Below, in pieces: positions 12,162 to 24,125 of a stretch of 64,000 bases of DNA. The stretch's first letter is position 1; the number at the start of each line of letters is the position of its first letter. The stretch is from Sipunculus nudus (taxonomy: Eukaryota; Annelida; Sipuncula; Golfingiida; Sipunculidae): assembly GCA_026874595.1 (NCBI GenBank), contig CM049319.1, positions 40,495,473-40,559,472 of the forward strand, read 5' to 3'. The position numbers were made by a program, and so were the translations under genes. The notes beneath the pieces are model-generated. The model saw nothing but the letters and a program-made list of their open reading frames with translations. It had not been told where the DNA came from and made no database searches.

Positions 12162-12274
12162 CGTGACGTGGCGAGATTCAGACTGCAACAGCAAGATTGC
12201 GACGGGTGTTATATATGAAACACTACTGTCTGGATTTAATCCGCATGTCATCATTGGACCTGCTTGTACAAACG
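12162..12274 (+). CDS. Receptor guanylate cyclase-like gene, ectodomain exon A (partial gene)
   Basis: This internal exon is bounded by a T-rich tract plus AG at 12160-12161 and a GT donor at 12275. It contributes the last base of a split codon, 37 codons and one extra base. The peptide VTWRDSDCNSKIATGV... followed by NPHVIIGPACTN matches the N-terminal lobe of an ANF_receptor ligand-binding domain: the 'RD(T/S)xC' segment, then 'xxGPxC' with the cysteine typical of natriuretic-peptide-receptor-type guanylate cyclases. The domain is extracellular and binds peptide or other ligands. The trailing base G joins CC of the next exon to make Ala, giving CTNAMEPVAQL across the junction, which is typical of the family. 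The preceding exon, with signal peptide, was not found. A receptor guanylate cyclase is the best reading; another ANF_receptor-fold receptor is the alternative. Confidence 0.8.
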
Positions 12275-12319
12275 GTACAGTCTCTTTACTTTTAGCTCAA
12301 TTATATTTTTTTACAAGCA

Positions 12320-13090
12320 GTAATGTCTTGCTGGTTCCTTTGTATCTGCTGTTAAGTTTTCTTCAGTAACGTTTTGCTGCTTTCTTTGTCTCTCCTGTTT
12401 AGACTTTTTCCGTAACGTGTTGCTGGTTCCTTTGTCTCTGCTGTTTAGTTTTCTTCAGTAACGTTTTGCTGGTTTCTTTGTCTCTCCTGTTTAGACTTTT
12501 TCCGTAACGTCTTGCTTTTCCTAAGTCTCTGCAGTTTAGTTTTCTTCAGTAACGTGTTGCTGCTTCCTTTGTCTCAAATTTTTTTTTCCAGTGAGGTCTT
12601 GCTGGTTTCTTTGTCACTCCTGTTTAGACTTTTTCCGTAACGTCTTGCTGGTTCCTTTGTATCTGCTGTTTAGTTTTCTTCAGTAACGTGTTACTGGTTC
12701 CTTTGTCTCGGCTGTTTTAGTTTTCTTCAGTAACGTGTTAATGGTTCCTTTGTCTCGGCTATTTAGTTTTCTTCAGTAACGTGTTACTGGTTCCTTTGTC
12801 TCGGCTGTTTAGTTTTCTTCAGTAACGTGTTGCTGGTTCCTTTGTCTCACCTGTATATTTTTTTCCAGTCAGGCCTTTCTGGTTTCTTTGTCTCTCCTGT
12901 TTAGACCTTTTTCCGCAAAGTCTTGCTGGTTCCTTTGTCTCTGCAGTTTAGCCTTTTTTTGTAACGTCTTGCTGGTTCCCCTGTCTTTGTTGTTTAGCCT
13001 TTTTCAGTAAACTTCTTCCTCGTTCCTTTATCATTGTTGTTTAACTGTGTGTAGTGACATGTCGCTGGTTTCTTTGTCGCTGCTGTGAAA
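12320..13090 (+). repeat. 46-bp intronic minisatellite, about 16 copies
   Basis: The unit is about AACGTGTTGCTGGTTCCTTT, GTCTCTGCTGTTTAGTTTTC, TTCAGT (46 bp). It starts within about 50 bp of the exon A donor and nearly fills the first visible intron. The T/C-rich strand is the sense strand of the receptor gene. Each unit contains a TTTTCTTCAG motif resembling a 3' splice acceptor. Later copies (12840-13090) are more diverged. Confidence 0.9.
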
Positions 13091-13365
13091 CGTTTATTTC
13101 TGAGACGCCTTGCTTGTTATTTTATCGCTACTGTGTATCGCCTTAACAACCATTAGCCTACGATCCTCATAGGTCTTTTTTTCGAGTCGATAGTAGAAAT
13201 TTACATAGTAACTTATGCATATTTATACAATTAAAGTTTTATTTGTTTAACAAACTACATGCCATTATGGGTTGTGCTGTTTGTGGCATATAATCTTTTA
13301 TCTTCTTAATTGCCTTTCCTACGGTTTGTATTTATAATCATGTGGTACTGACCGGATCTTTGCAG

Positions 13366-13500
13366 CCATGGAGCCTGTGGCCCAACTTGGCTCCATACAG
13401 AACATCCCAGTGTTCGGCTGGATCTCGTCCGACTCTCCCCTACGAGATAAGCAGGTATACACGACCCTGGTCAGATTTCTACGCGACGTCAAAACTTTGG
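13366..13500 (+). CDS. Receptor guanylate cyclase-like gene, ectodomain exon B
   Basis: The acceptor is TTTGCAG ending at 13365 and the donor is an ideal GTAAGT at 13501. The exon has two leading bases that complete the split Ala codon, 44 codons and one trailing G. The peptide contains MEPVAQLGSIQNIPVFGW, then SSDSPLRDKQVYTTLVRF. This corresponds to the ANF_receptor stretch where the first lobe ends ('A...A...NIP...W'), followed by the 'D...YPT..R' region just before the hinge. Phase continuity with both neighbouring exons (1-1) strongly supports a single gene. ATG at 13368 is an internal Met codon, not a start: the reading frame continues from the previous exon. Confidence 0.82.
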
Positions 13501-13584
13501 GTAAGTGGAAATCAACGAGGAACAGATCTATACCAAGGATAAACCATTTATAGACAAGTTCAACAGTAATTACTTTTACTCATG

Positions 13585-15752
13585 CTTTCTAGCTTTTCAA
13601 TAACTCTAAACGCTAGGGGCCTAGGTAACCAGAAAAAAAGAGAAGATCTGTATTTAGATGGGCAAAAATGCAAAATGTGACATTTTATTGTAACAAGAAA
13701 CCCACGGAACATAAGAAATAGAAAAACAATGGAGTAATGAATGGAACGGAAAAGGTGTTTTTTGCCATGCAAATTCATAAAATTAAGGCTGTGCGATTTT
13801 CACATGAAAGAACTTAGTGATTAAAGATTTTAAAAAAATATACAGTTCTAATGAAGGTAGGATTCTCATAATTGGGCAGAATATAAGTTAATCAACATCT
13901 ACGCTCCAAATAATGTAGGAGAATAAAGACACTCGATTCAAATCTTTATAATATAATACGGTAACATATTGACCGGACAGCTGATAACATAATATAATAT
14001 CTAATGCAAAATTAGATAAAAAAAAGGAGGGACCACTGACATTAGGAAGAGTGTAGTAGATAATTTTAACAAAATTGCTGTTTATTTATCACTCTCAGAT
14101 ATTTTTAGATTGAAATATCCATAAAATAATGCTATACATGGAGACCAACAAATGAGAATTTATGTTCTAGATTAGACTACAGGTGGATCTTTAATGCATT
14201 ATAAGAGACAGTTATCAAATCAGAACACTGTGCAGTTATATTGGAATATGAAAAAAATAGCAAAAAAGAGATTAAAGGAAAAGGATATTGGAAAATCAGA
14301 AAAGATATATTAAATGAGGCTGAATAAGTGGATAGCCTTATTGAAGAAACAAAGTTACCGATGACCGAATTAAATGGGAATTATTTAAATACAAATTTAG
14401 ACAGTTAAGAGTAAATTATAGTATAAAAAGCGCTAAAGAAAAAAATCTAAAGAAAAATTCCTTAACTAAAGACAAGAGAAACTTCAGGAAATATTAGATG
14501 TCTCCGAGACCCACCAAAATAAATCTTTAAAAGATAAATTAATATCTATAAAAATAGATGATATTGATAATTATAAAACATAGGGCTGTATGTTTCGGTC
14601 AAAAATTCAATGTTTTGAATAAGGAAAAAAATTCTAAATATTTTCATAACTTCGAAAAATAGAAAAGTGGATAAAAATGCATGAGAAAACTTCAGATATC
14701 AACAGGAGAAAATATAACTTATGCAGAAAATAATTCTAGAAAAGCAAAAGAAATTTTATCAAAATTACACTCCTCTCAAACAGTTAAAACAAAGAATGAT
14801 ATAAATAGCTAATTAGATGCATTAAAATTACCTGTATTATCCAAATTAAACTTTTAGATAAACATATTACCGAAGAAGAATGTTATTAGACCCTTAAAAC
14901 ATTTGCTAAAGATAAAAGCCCTGGAAATGAAGGGATATCCGATATCCGATGAAATTCTACAACAAATTTTGGTTGTTTTTGGATCATTAATGGTTGCATC
15001 ATTAATAAAGCTTTTCAGGAAAGGGAATTATTTACCTCACAAGCTGTGATTACATTTATTGATAAAAAAGAAAGATAGAACACCACTAAAAAATTGGAGA
15101 CCTATATCATTACTAAATGTAGATTATAAAATTTTTTCAAAAACACTATCATTAAGACTTTAAAAAGATATTAAAAAGATATCTGCCAGATATTTAAAAT
15201 GAGAGTCAAACGGTATACAATCAATGTAAATACATAGGAGAAAATATTCGGATTTTATCAGATTTGTTAGAATATACAAGAATAAATGACATTCCAGTAA
15301 TATAAATTAGTATAGATTTTGAAAAAGCATTTGACTCATTAGAATGGAATGTTATGATAGCAGTGTTAAGAAAATACAACTTTCCATCCTCATTTATAAA
15401 ATGGATTAAGACATTATATAATAACATTGAAAGTTGTACTATCATTAACGGCATAACATCTGGATATTTTGGGGAAGAGGTGATGGACAAGGTGACCCTC
15501 TTTCACCGTATCTATTCGTATAAGCAGCTGAAATTATGACCGAATATATAAGGACATAAGAAAAAATAAGGAAATAACGGTCTCGAATTATCATTTTAAG
15601 TTATAACAATATACAAACGATACTGTAGGAATAGTAAAGGACTTGAGATCTGCTATAAGCATTTCTTTAAAATTAGTCAAACATTTAGTACTTTCAGTGG
15701 GTTAAAATTAAATTGTCAAAAATGTGAGGGGATGTGGATCGGTCAAAATAAC
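13585..15752 (+). mobile_element. L1-like LINE ORF2, endonuclease and RT part (degenerate, fragment 1)
   Basis: Conceptual translation with stops and frameshifts gives an L1/Tx1-type apurinic endonuclease start (ITLNARGLGNQKKRED near 13593-13650). Next comes a QETH motif and WxxxWNGK (about 13700-13755), an endonuclease IYAPN motif near 13897, then a reverse transcriptase with DFEKAFDSLEWN at about 15315-15350 and FIKWIKTLYNN near 15390-15425. The RT catalytic box reads Y-T-N-D at 15610-15621 instead of YADD, and many in-frame stops are present, so the copy is dead. It lies in sense orientation in intron 2 of the receptor gene, starting about 85 bp after exon B. The coding sequence resumes after the insertion, at 19115. 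Confidence 0.8.
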
Positions 15753-16084
15753 AAGTGACCCATGGGTCATGACGCTCAGCTGACTGGGAAGAGTTTCGCA
15801 AAAGGAAATTTTATCATCAGAATGGTAGTATATACCAATTCAACTGAAGCATCAAACAAATTAACCAACATGCCAAGATTTAGTCTGTATTTATATATCT
15901 CAAAAATAGAGAAAAAATGTGTAACTTTAAAAACTAGAATACGGGTAGCCGACAAGTGACTACGTGTATCCGCCAAAATCAGAGTGTAACGGGTGAAGTG
16001 AGGCATGGATTGAGTGGCAAGGGCAAATAGTGAGGTATGTTGCATATTAGCATGGATGTCTGCAGCCTAAATGTGTATGTAGGT

Positions 16085-16860
16085 TGTGCCACCTACCACA
16101 AATCCAGAAAGCTGTCCAAGTTATATGCATATGCGAAATGTTAGGCAGAAAAGTCAAACGTCAAACCACTACATATATATAAGTGATTTAAGCCCACGGC
16201 AGATAAACAGACAGACGCTGTGCAAAAATGGTTGCAGGTGGCCCCTGCAGTTTTGTGTGTATGATGAAGACCTTTGTGAGATCTAAACACATGCACAATT
16301 TTGGCCCAATCGGTCAAATGGTTCCTGAGATATGAGCATGGACGTGTGCAGCGTTAACTAGAATGTAGGTGGCGCCACCTGTCAAAAAGTTAAGAAAGCT
16401 GTCCAGGATTTATAAACCTGCAAAATTTTAGGCAGTTATGTAAAACCACTACAGAGAAATTAGTAATTTTAGGCCACGGCAGACAAACAGACAGACGCTG
16501 TGCAAAATGTGCAAAAATGGTTGCAGATGGCCATTTCAGTTGTGTGTATGATAAAGAGCTATGTGAGATCTATACACATGCAAAATTTTGGCCCAATCGG
16601 TCAAACGGTTCCCGAGATATGAGCTTGGATGTCATCAGCGTGAACGTGAATGTAGGTGGCGTCACCTGTCATAAAATCAAGAAAGCTATCCAGGATGTAT
16701 ACGCATGCCGAATTTCAGGTGAATTAGTCAATTCACTGCAGAGATATGAGTGATTTAACCCAAGGCAGATGAACAGATGGATACTGTGCAAACATGGTTA
16801 CAGGTGGCGCCATCATATTTTGTGTATGTTATAAAGCTATCCAAGGGCTACATTTGTAGG
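16085..16860 (+). repeat. About 280-bp tandem units inside insertion 1
   Basis: GCAAAAATGGTTGCAG recurs at about 16223 and 16511, and a related form (GCAAACATGGTTACAG) at about 16788. Units share GACAGACGCTGTGC, GGCCCAATCGGTCAAA and AGGTGGCGCCACCTGTC. Spacing is about 276-288 bp and 2-3 copies are present. Confidence 0.7.
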
Positions 16861-17030
16861 GTTGAGGGTTTATGTATGGAAACAGACGCACAAATAGACG
16901 CTGGGTAGAGAGGAAAGGTCAAAGCAAATTGGTTAGGCACCAGTTCACATTTGACCCGATAAGTTTCGGAAAAAGAGGAGTTCTCTGGAAACGAACGCGG
17001 CGGCGGCGCAGGAACCCAGTTAAGAACATA

Positions 17031-17060
17031 GTATCCGCAAAACTTCGTTTTGGCGGATAC
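17031..17060. other. Perfect-looking small hairpin
   Basis: GTATCCGCAAAAC followed by a 3-base turn and GTTTTGGCGGATAC form an inverted repeat with at most one bulged base. It lies at the boundary between the 280-bp units and the 340-bp units of insertion 1, downstream of a GGCGGCGGCG stretch, and may mark the edge of a smaller nested element. Confidence 0.6.
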
Positions 17061-19114
17061 AAAATACAGGTGGCTCCACCAGTCTGCAGAAACTAATAAA
17101 AACACTTAATGGTCAATATCCATGCAAAGAATCATGGTGATCTCCGCATTAGTTGTTCAGATGATACTTCAGCTTATGTATCAAATTGTTTATTATTCTG
17201 AGGAATACTTCGGAGTCCTATAGCTTGAAGGATATGAGTAACAGAGACCTAATTTCAAGTTTCCATTGGCACTTTTCATGGGCCTCCTTGCATGACAAGA
17301 ATGAAGATTCTAGGTCCAGTTGTTGCGATTTGTACCCTGTTAACAGATAACCACATCTTTAAAGGTCTCAAAAAAGAGAAAAACAATCGTTAAAATTCGA
17401 AAAAAATAGAGGTCGCGCACCCAGTCTGCAGAATTTGATTAGCTCATGATCAATATGTATGCCGAAAAGCATGACCATCAGTGTTGTAGTTATTGAGATA
17501 CTGCAGTTTTTGTATCAAATTTTCCATTATTCTGGGGGGGGGGGGTATTTCGGAGCCATACAGCTTAAAGAATATGGGTAACAGAGACCAAATTTCAGGT
17601 TTCCATGGAGACTTTTCATGGGTCTCCCTGTGTGTCAAGAATGAAGATTCTAGTCCAGTTGTTATGATTTGTGCCCTCATTACAGACGTTCATATCTTTA
17701 AACGTCGCAAAATAGAGAAACAAATCGTAAAAACACCCGAACAAATACAGGTGGTGCCACCAGTCTGCAGAAACTGATAAAACACTCCATGATCAGTATC
17801 CATGCAAACAGTTATGGTGATCTCTGCATTAGTTGTTCAGATACTTCAGGTTTTGTATCAAATTTTCCAGTATTCTGAGCTGTACTTTGGAGTGCCATAG
17901 ATCAAAGGATATGGGTAACAGAGACCTTATTTCAGGTTTCCATGGAGACTTTTCATGGGTCTCTCTGTGTGTCAAGAATGAAGATTCTAGGTCCTGTCGT
18001 TACGGTCTGTACCCTGCTGACAGATTACTACATCCTTAAAGGTCTCAAAAATAGAGAAAAAAAAATTGTGAAAAATTGAAAAAATACAGGTGGCGCCACC
18101 AGTCTGCAGGAAGTGATGGAACACCTCTTGATCAATATGTATGCCAAAAATCATGACCATCAGTGTTGTAGTTATTGAGATGTCGCAGTTTGTTTTTATC
18201 AATTTTTTCATTATTCTGGGGGGTAATTGGGAGCCCCCCACAGCTCAAAGGATATGGGTAACAGAGACCTTATTTCAGGTTTCCATGGAGACTTTTCATG
18301 GACCTCTCAGTGTGTCAAGAATGCAGGTTCTAGGTCCAGTCTTTATAATTTGTGCCCTGTTAACAGCTGTTCACATTTTTAAAGGTCTCAAAAATAGAGA
18401 AAACAATTCGTAAAAATTGAAAAATACAGGTGGCGCTACCAGTCTGCAGAAACTTATGAAACATCTCATGATCAATATGTATGCAAAAAATCATGACCAT
18501 CAGTGATGTAGTTAATGAGATATTGAAGTTTTTGTATAAAATTTTTGACTTTTCTGGGGGGGGACTTTGGGGCCCCATCGCTCAAAGGATATGGGTAACA
18601 GAGACCTAATATCTGGTTTCCATGGAGACTTTTCAAAGGTTTCTTAGTGTGTCAAAAATGAAGATTCTAGGTCCAGACGTTACGATTTGTGCCACGTTAA
18701 AGGATGACAGCATCCTTAAATGTCTAAAAAATAGAGGAAAAAAATCGTAAAATATCGAACAATACAGGTGGCGCCACCAGTCTGCAGGAACTGATGGAAC
18801 ATCTCATGATCAATATGTATGCTAAAAAATCATGACCATCAGTGATGTAGTTATTGAGATATTGAAGTTTTTGTATAAAAAATTTTTTACTTTTCTGGAG
18901 GTTACTTTGGGGCCCCCATAGCTCGAAGGATATGGGTAACAGAGACCCAATTTCTGGTTCCAAGGACATTTTAATGGACCTCTCAGAATACCAAGTTACA
19001 AGGTTCAAGGTCCAGCGGTTACGATTTGTGCCTGGTTAACGGACGGACAGACGGACGACGGACAAAGAGTGATCGCAATAGCTCGGATGACTTTCAGTCA
19101 GCTGAGCTAAAAAC

Positions 19115-20317
19115 GACGTACACAAGCCATTGGGATTAAATGGCCTAAATGGGTGGGATTAAATCCTGTCAAATTTTTGGGTGTATACATTTCATATTAC
19201 AAAAAGGAAGCACAAAAATTGAATTTCAGCTCTAAATTAAAATCAGCTCAAAGTACATTAAATATGTGGAATCAAAGACGTTTGACTTTGCTAGGAAAAA
19301 TTCAAATTGTCAAAACCTTTCCTTTTTTTCAAAGTATTATTTTCTAGCAAATGAGCCTATACCAGTTGACTTTTGCAAAAAGGTTAAAGAATATTTTTGT
19401 CGAATAAAGGTAGAGACAATATTAAAAGAGTAAGATAAATACAAGAAGTAAAACATGAAGGCCTAAGGGTTCAGCATATTGAATCTATAATACTTACCTC
19501 ACGGATATCTTGGGTTAAAAGATATATCACAGGAGATGGAAGACCATGGAAACTTTTGTTTGAATATTATTTGCAGACTATATGTACTGATGTAAATATG
19601 TTTCTTAATAAAAAAGAGACCTGAAAATTTAGATTCATATGATATACCCGTCTTCTAAAAGGAAATTTTAAAAAAGTTATGTAATGTTACGCAAAAGGTA
19701 CATTGATTATGTCCCACTGGAACAGAAATTTTTTCTGGAATAATAGGCTTATACAAATTAGTAATACTGCAATATACTGGAAACAGTTCTATGAAATAAG
19801 ATTTAACATAGAACTTGATTTGTTTGATCGCATAGGCAAGAAAATACCATTCACATTTTGGGTTGAAAAAGGATTGCCAGGAATTAATTTTTTTAGATGG
19901 TTTGTTACTAAGTTTACTGAGTTACTAAGTTTAAAAGTGTGAAAGGGCATGTGAAAGTAATAAAGATCCACATTCTTTTTTATTTTATAATTGTTGTTTT
20001 AAAGATCTAGTTGTTTCACCAACAAGAATCATTTATTCTTGTTTCAAAAAAAGCATTAGATGAAGGGCCGTTTTTGCCTAAAATGGCAACATATGTTCCA
20101 GCTGTAGAAGTTGACTATTAGAAAATTTATATGCTCCCCTTTACAATATGTATGGATACAACGTCTAAATTGTTCGAGTATAAACTGTTAAATAATTGCT
20201 TAGTAAATAATTACTGGTTACACAAATGGAATATCAAGGATACTTATCTATGTACATTTTGTAATACAGAACCAGGGAATTTATTGCACTAATTCTGGAC
20301 CTGCTGCAAGGTTAAAC
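19115..20317 (+). mobile_element. L1-like LINE ORF2, post-RT part (fragment 2)
   Basis: The frame resumes directly after insertion 1. It reads through PVKFLGVYISY near 19165-19200, then KLKSAQSTLNMWNQRRLTLL, then GKIQIVKTFPFFQSI, the typical post-RT region of L1/Tx1-like elements ('LG..Y', 'W..R.LTL.GK..I.K'). Later (19700-19945) comes HWNRNFFWNN, then LFDRIGKKIPFTFWVEKGLP, with frameshifts. Near 20285-20312 a FWTCCKVK segment resembles the C-terminal C-C-H-C region before the second interruption. Confidence 0.75.
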
Positions 20318-22037
20318 AAGTGGCCCATGGGCCTGACGCTCAGCTGAATTCAAGTAATGTTGAACAATGAGCAAAATGACTGCCAGAGTGCAAACAAATC
20401 ATGAATTTTGTGAAGAGTCCTTAGAAATGGGTTTCAGTGGGCTTTTGGACAGATGACAACTTCATTTGAAGGTCTCATAAATAGAAAAAAAATGCGTAAA
20501 ATTTGAGGAACTGAGGAAACACTCCATGATCAATATATATACAAAGAATCATTGCTATCAAGGCATTAGTTATTCAGATACTGGAGTTTTTGTTTGTATC
20601 AAATTTTTAATTATTCTTGGGGGTATTTATGAGCCCTATAGCTCAGAGAATATGGGTAACAGAAACCTAATTTCAGGTTTCCAACGAGATTTTTCATTAG
20701 TCTCCCTGGATGTGAAGTAAGAAGATTCTAGATTCAGCAGTTACAGTTTGAGCCATGTTAACAGATGACCACTTCATTCGCAGGTCTCATAAATAGAGAA
20801 AAAATGCCTAAAAATTGAAGAAAATAAAGGTGGCGCCACCAGTTTGCAGGAACTGATGGAACACTCCATGATCAATATGCCTGCAAAGAATCATGGCGAT
20901 CAATGTATTGGTTATTAAGATACTGGAGCTTTTGTATCAAATTTTTAATTATTCTGAGGGGTACTTGCTACAAAGGATATGGGTAACAGAGACCTATATA
21001 TAATTACATGTTTTCACACAGATTTTTTATGGATACGATTTGTGCCCTGTTAACAGATGACAGCTTCTTTGAAGGTCTCAAAAATAAAGAAAAAAAAATG
21101 GAAAAAAATACAGGTGGCGCCAGTAGTTTGCAGGAACTAATAGAACATCCAATGATCAATATTCATGCAAAGAATCATGTTGATCAATACAGTTGTTATT
21201 CAGATACTTGAGCTTTTGTATAAAATTTTGCATTATTCTTGGGGGTACTTTGGAGCCCCATAGCTCCAAGGATATGGGTAGCAGAGACCTAGTTTTAGAG
21301 TTTCAAGGAGATTTTTCATGGACCTCCCTGGATATTAAGATTGAAGATTCCAGGTCCAGTGGTTACGATTTGTGCCCTGTTAACAGATGACAGTTCATTG
21401 AGGTCTGAAAAAAAAAGAGAGAAAAAAATGTAAAAATTCGAAAAAAAAATCAGGTGGCACCACCAGTTTGCAGGAAGTGATGGACCATCCCACAATCAAT
21501 TCTCATGCAAAGAATCATGGTGATCAATGCAGCGGTTATTCAGATACTTGAGCTTTTGTATCAAATGTTGCATTATTCTGGGGGTACTTTGGAGTGCCAT
21601 AGCTCGAAGGATATGGGTAACAGAGCCCTTATTTCAGGTTTTCAAGGAGATTTTTCATGAACCTCCCTGGATGTTAAGTTCGAAGATTCCAGGTCGAGTG
21701 GTTACGATTTGTGCCCTGTTAACAGATGACAGTTTCATTGCAGATCTGAAAAAAAGAGTAAACAAATCGAAAAAATTGGGAAAAATACAGGTGGCGCCAC
21801 CAGTCTGCAAAGTGATGGAACATCCCATGATGGAGCGCCATAGAAGGATATGGGTAACAGAGACCTAATTTCAGGTTTTCAAGGAGAGATTTCATGGACC
21901 TCCCTGGATGTCAAGTGGGAAGCGGTTACGATATGTGTCCTGTTAACGGACGGCCGGACGGCCAGACGGACGGACGGACGGCGGACGAAGGGGGATCGCT
22001 ATAGCTCAGATGACTTTCAGTCAGCTGAGCTAAAAAC
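20318..22037 (+). mobile_element. Dispersed GCTCAGCTGAC-end element, insertion 2 in the same LINE
   Basis: It has the same termini as insertion 1. It begins AAGTGGCCCATGGGCCTGAC, then GCTCAGCTGA, and ends CAGTCAGCTGAGCTAAAAAC. AAC (possibly AAAC) flanks both sides. Removal rejoins the LINE frame as CCKVK then LWADIDNW. The interior has three to four units of about 280-345 bp with GGTGGCGCCACC-like motifs near 20829, 21113, 21453 and 21788, and a GACGGACGGACGGACGG run at about 21950-21985 next to the right end. Confidence 0.75.
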
Positions 22038-22530
22038 TATGGGCAGATATTGACAACTGGTGTAAACAAAAAGGGGTTCAATATTTAAAAAGTTTATATT
22101 TAAATATATTAACTGTTTATATGGTGAAATAGAGGGATCTGTTTTAAGCAACTTACTTCTTTTGATAGTAAAACAATATATAATTCAGATCAGGAACTGA
22201 GGAGAAATTCCATCGTAAGAAAAAGCTTGTTTTGAAATATGGAAATATGCGCGAACAGAGTATATGCTAGCATAAAAAAAAATGTTACTAAATGTTTTGA
22301 AAGATGGGAAGAATATAGTACAGGAGAATTTTTAACAATTATGTAAGAGAGGAAATTGATTGTACTCATGGAAAATAATTGTAGGTGTGTCAATAACATT
22401 TATCTATACAGATTACTATCAACATAAGTTCAGGTTGTATAGCTAGGAATGTCATGCTACAGTTAAATCATTAACATTGTATTATTATTGTATTATTGAC
22501 AATTAAAATTGATTAAAAAAGCTTTTGTTA
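22038..22530 (+). mobile_element. L1-like LINE C-terminal remnant and 3' end (fragment 3)
   Basis: The frame continues as LWADIDNWCKQKGVQYLKSL. A degenerate tail with stops and frame changes follows, whose reading frames recall the C-terminus of L1-like ORF2 (IVKQYI-like and KMGRI-like segments). The 3' limit is uncertain; the A/T-rich stretch near 22500-22530 is a reasonable end. It finishes about 100 bp before the acceptor of exon C. Confidence 0.6.
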
Positions 22531-22627
22531 CCTTAGCTTTATTAGTATTATATTATATATTAATAAGTTAAAACCACACACATTCTCCCGAAGGAGCCGA
22601 TAATTCAGTTCATACTGTATATTTCAG

Positions 22628-22849
22628 GGGAAGGGTTGGTTCAGTTCTTCAGGATGATTGGCTGGAAGAGAGTGTTTATCATATCGACCAAGGGTGAGGA
22701 GAATGAAATCGGAACAGGCGTCCGAAGTGCTTTCCTGAGCCGCAGTGCTGAGGGTTACGTGGTGGCACGTTGGGAGTCGGACGTAAATAGAGGAGCGGAC
22801 AGCGACACCATCAGAGCTTACTACCGAAATGTTAAACGGGAGGCACGAA
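22628..22849 (+). CDS. Receptor guanylate cyclase-like gene, ectodomain exon C
   Basis: The acceptor is TTTCAG ending at 22627 and the donor is GTAAGT at 22850. Two leading bases complete a Gly codon with exon B, 73 full codons follow, and one base is left over. The peptide begins EGLVQFFRMIGWKRVFIIST, the classic ANF_receptor segment after the hinge ('...FxxxGWxxVxxIY'). It continues through GVRSAFLSRSAEGYVVAR to YYRNVKREAR. It forms the second lobe of the extracellular ligand-binding domain. Phase with exon B (1) and exon D (1) agrees. Exon B lies 9.1 kb upstream and exon D 9.0 kb downstream, both gaps filled by transposons. Confidence 0.83.
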
Positions 22850-24125
22850 GTAAGTTCTGAACCTGATCATTTTACTATCAGGAACCCCAGTTCGACCTTT
22901 CTTGGGGAGTTTAAAATGAACTGTAAGCATTTAAACCTGTTAACTGACTAAACTTTGCAGGACCGGGCATTATGAGCCAATCAGGTAAGACGGTTATGGT
23001 TCTTGCTCGGACCCGCAACCGAGGAGAAAGAGTCATGCGGAGTCATGTGTAAAGTTTTATGCATACCGCAGACAAAGTATATACCAGGAACAAGAATAAA
23101 CCTTAGGAATTATAGACATATCTTTCATGAAAAAAAGTTAACAATAAGTTTTTCTTGACTCTAACAATGTAGACAGGATACGTCTGGTGCCCCGTGTAAC
23201 ATTAGCAATACACCTGGAACATCGCCGTGTGGGGCCATGCACCCTGAAGTTGTAAGCGGGTTCTAGTTTTCCCAAGCTCATGGATGACCTCGCAAGTCCT
23301 GTACAGTCTAGTGCCGCCTATATGCTGTGGTTAGCTTTATATTCGAGAGGCTGAAATTTCGCGATTTCTTAATATTAAGGTTTGCAAGGGTTTTAAGTAT
23401 CACAGTATTAATTTTGTATTGACTTTTAATCATTAATGCTTGTATACGTAAGCATGTTTTGAAACTATGCACATATTAAATTGTTAAATAGGTTGTTTCC
23501 AGATGTCAACTTAGTTGATGGAACATCTTAATCCCGAGGGTTTCATATTCGCTATTGTTTAACCCTCGCGAATAAAAGGGAAGCACAGTATATATTCCAT
23601 AGCTAACTTATAAATTGTCTATAGTAGATGATTTTAATGGATTTGTGATGGTAGGGGTCCACTAATACTTTAGAGATGGGTTATCTTCGCGACGACCTTT
23701 GGCAAATTTTGAAATTGACGACAATGTTCTTCAATGTCTCGGGAATTAACCATGATAATAAGTCGAACATTGTGTTTAGACCTAGGTTTTCATGGTCAAA
23801 GATTCAAATGAAACAATACTTACAACAGTTTAGTTCATGTTTTAAAAATTTTAATATGCAGATTAGGGTCGCCATAGTTGACTATTCTAATTTCTTTAAT
23901 ATGTCAAGAACTCACCATGATAATTGGTCAAACACTGCGTCTTGACCTAGGTTTTCATTCTTGAAATGAAACCATGTTAACAACAGGGTCAGAGGCCAAG
24001 GTCACAGAACTGCGCCCCTGATTTTCACACTGTGTATTACAGCAAGTATAATATTATGCTCCTCTGCGGAGAGATACTCCTCTTTGTGGTGCTTTCGATA
24101 TCAGCATAAGTGCATATATATATAT
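22850..24125. other. Intron 3, left part, mostly unique
   Basis: No exon-like segment is visible. A two-copy diverged tandem of about 185 bp lies at about 23740-23965: both copies have ACCATGATAAT, then GACCTAGGTTTTCAT. The stretch ends in a short AT microsatellite (GCATATATATATAT) into which the Gypsy element is inserted. Confidence 0.5.

Larger units (their letters stand above)
15753..19114 (+). mobile_element. Dispersed GCTCAGCTGAC-end element, insertion 1 in the LINE
   Basis: The block starts AAGTGACCCATGGGTCATGA, then CGCTCAGCTGACTG, and ends CAGTCAGCTGAGCTAAA. GCTCAGCTGACTG and CAGTCAGCTGAGC therefore form inverted repeats near the ends. An AAC trinucleotide is found on both sides. Removing the block restores the LINE frame (...MWIGQNN then DVHKPLG...). 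Inside are a sub-array of about 280-bp units (16085-16860) and then about six 340-bp units, with GGTGGCGCCACC-like palindromes near 17066, 17749, 18088, 18428 and 18766. Near the right end sits a GACGGACGGACA-type run. No protein-coding region is seen, so it is probably non-autonomous. Confidence 0.75.

Noticed and set aside
13342-13542. Alternative frames and the ATG at 13368 as translation start of a small gene
   Set aside because: The reading frame is an internal exon: it has an acceptor just upstream, a donor inside the open frame, and family sequence that continues from the previous exon.
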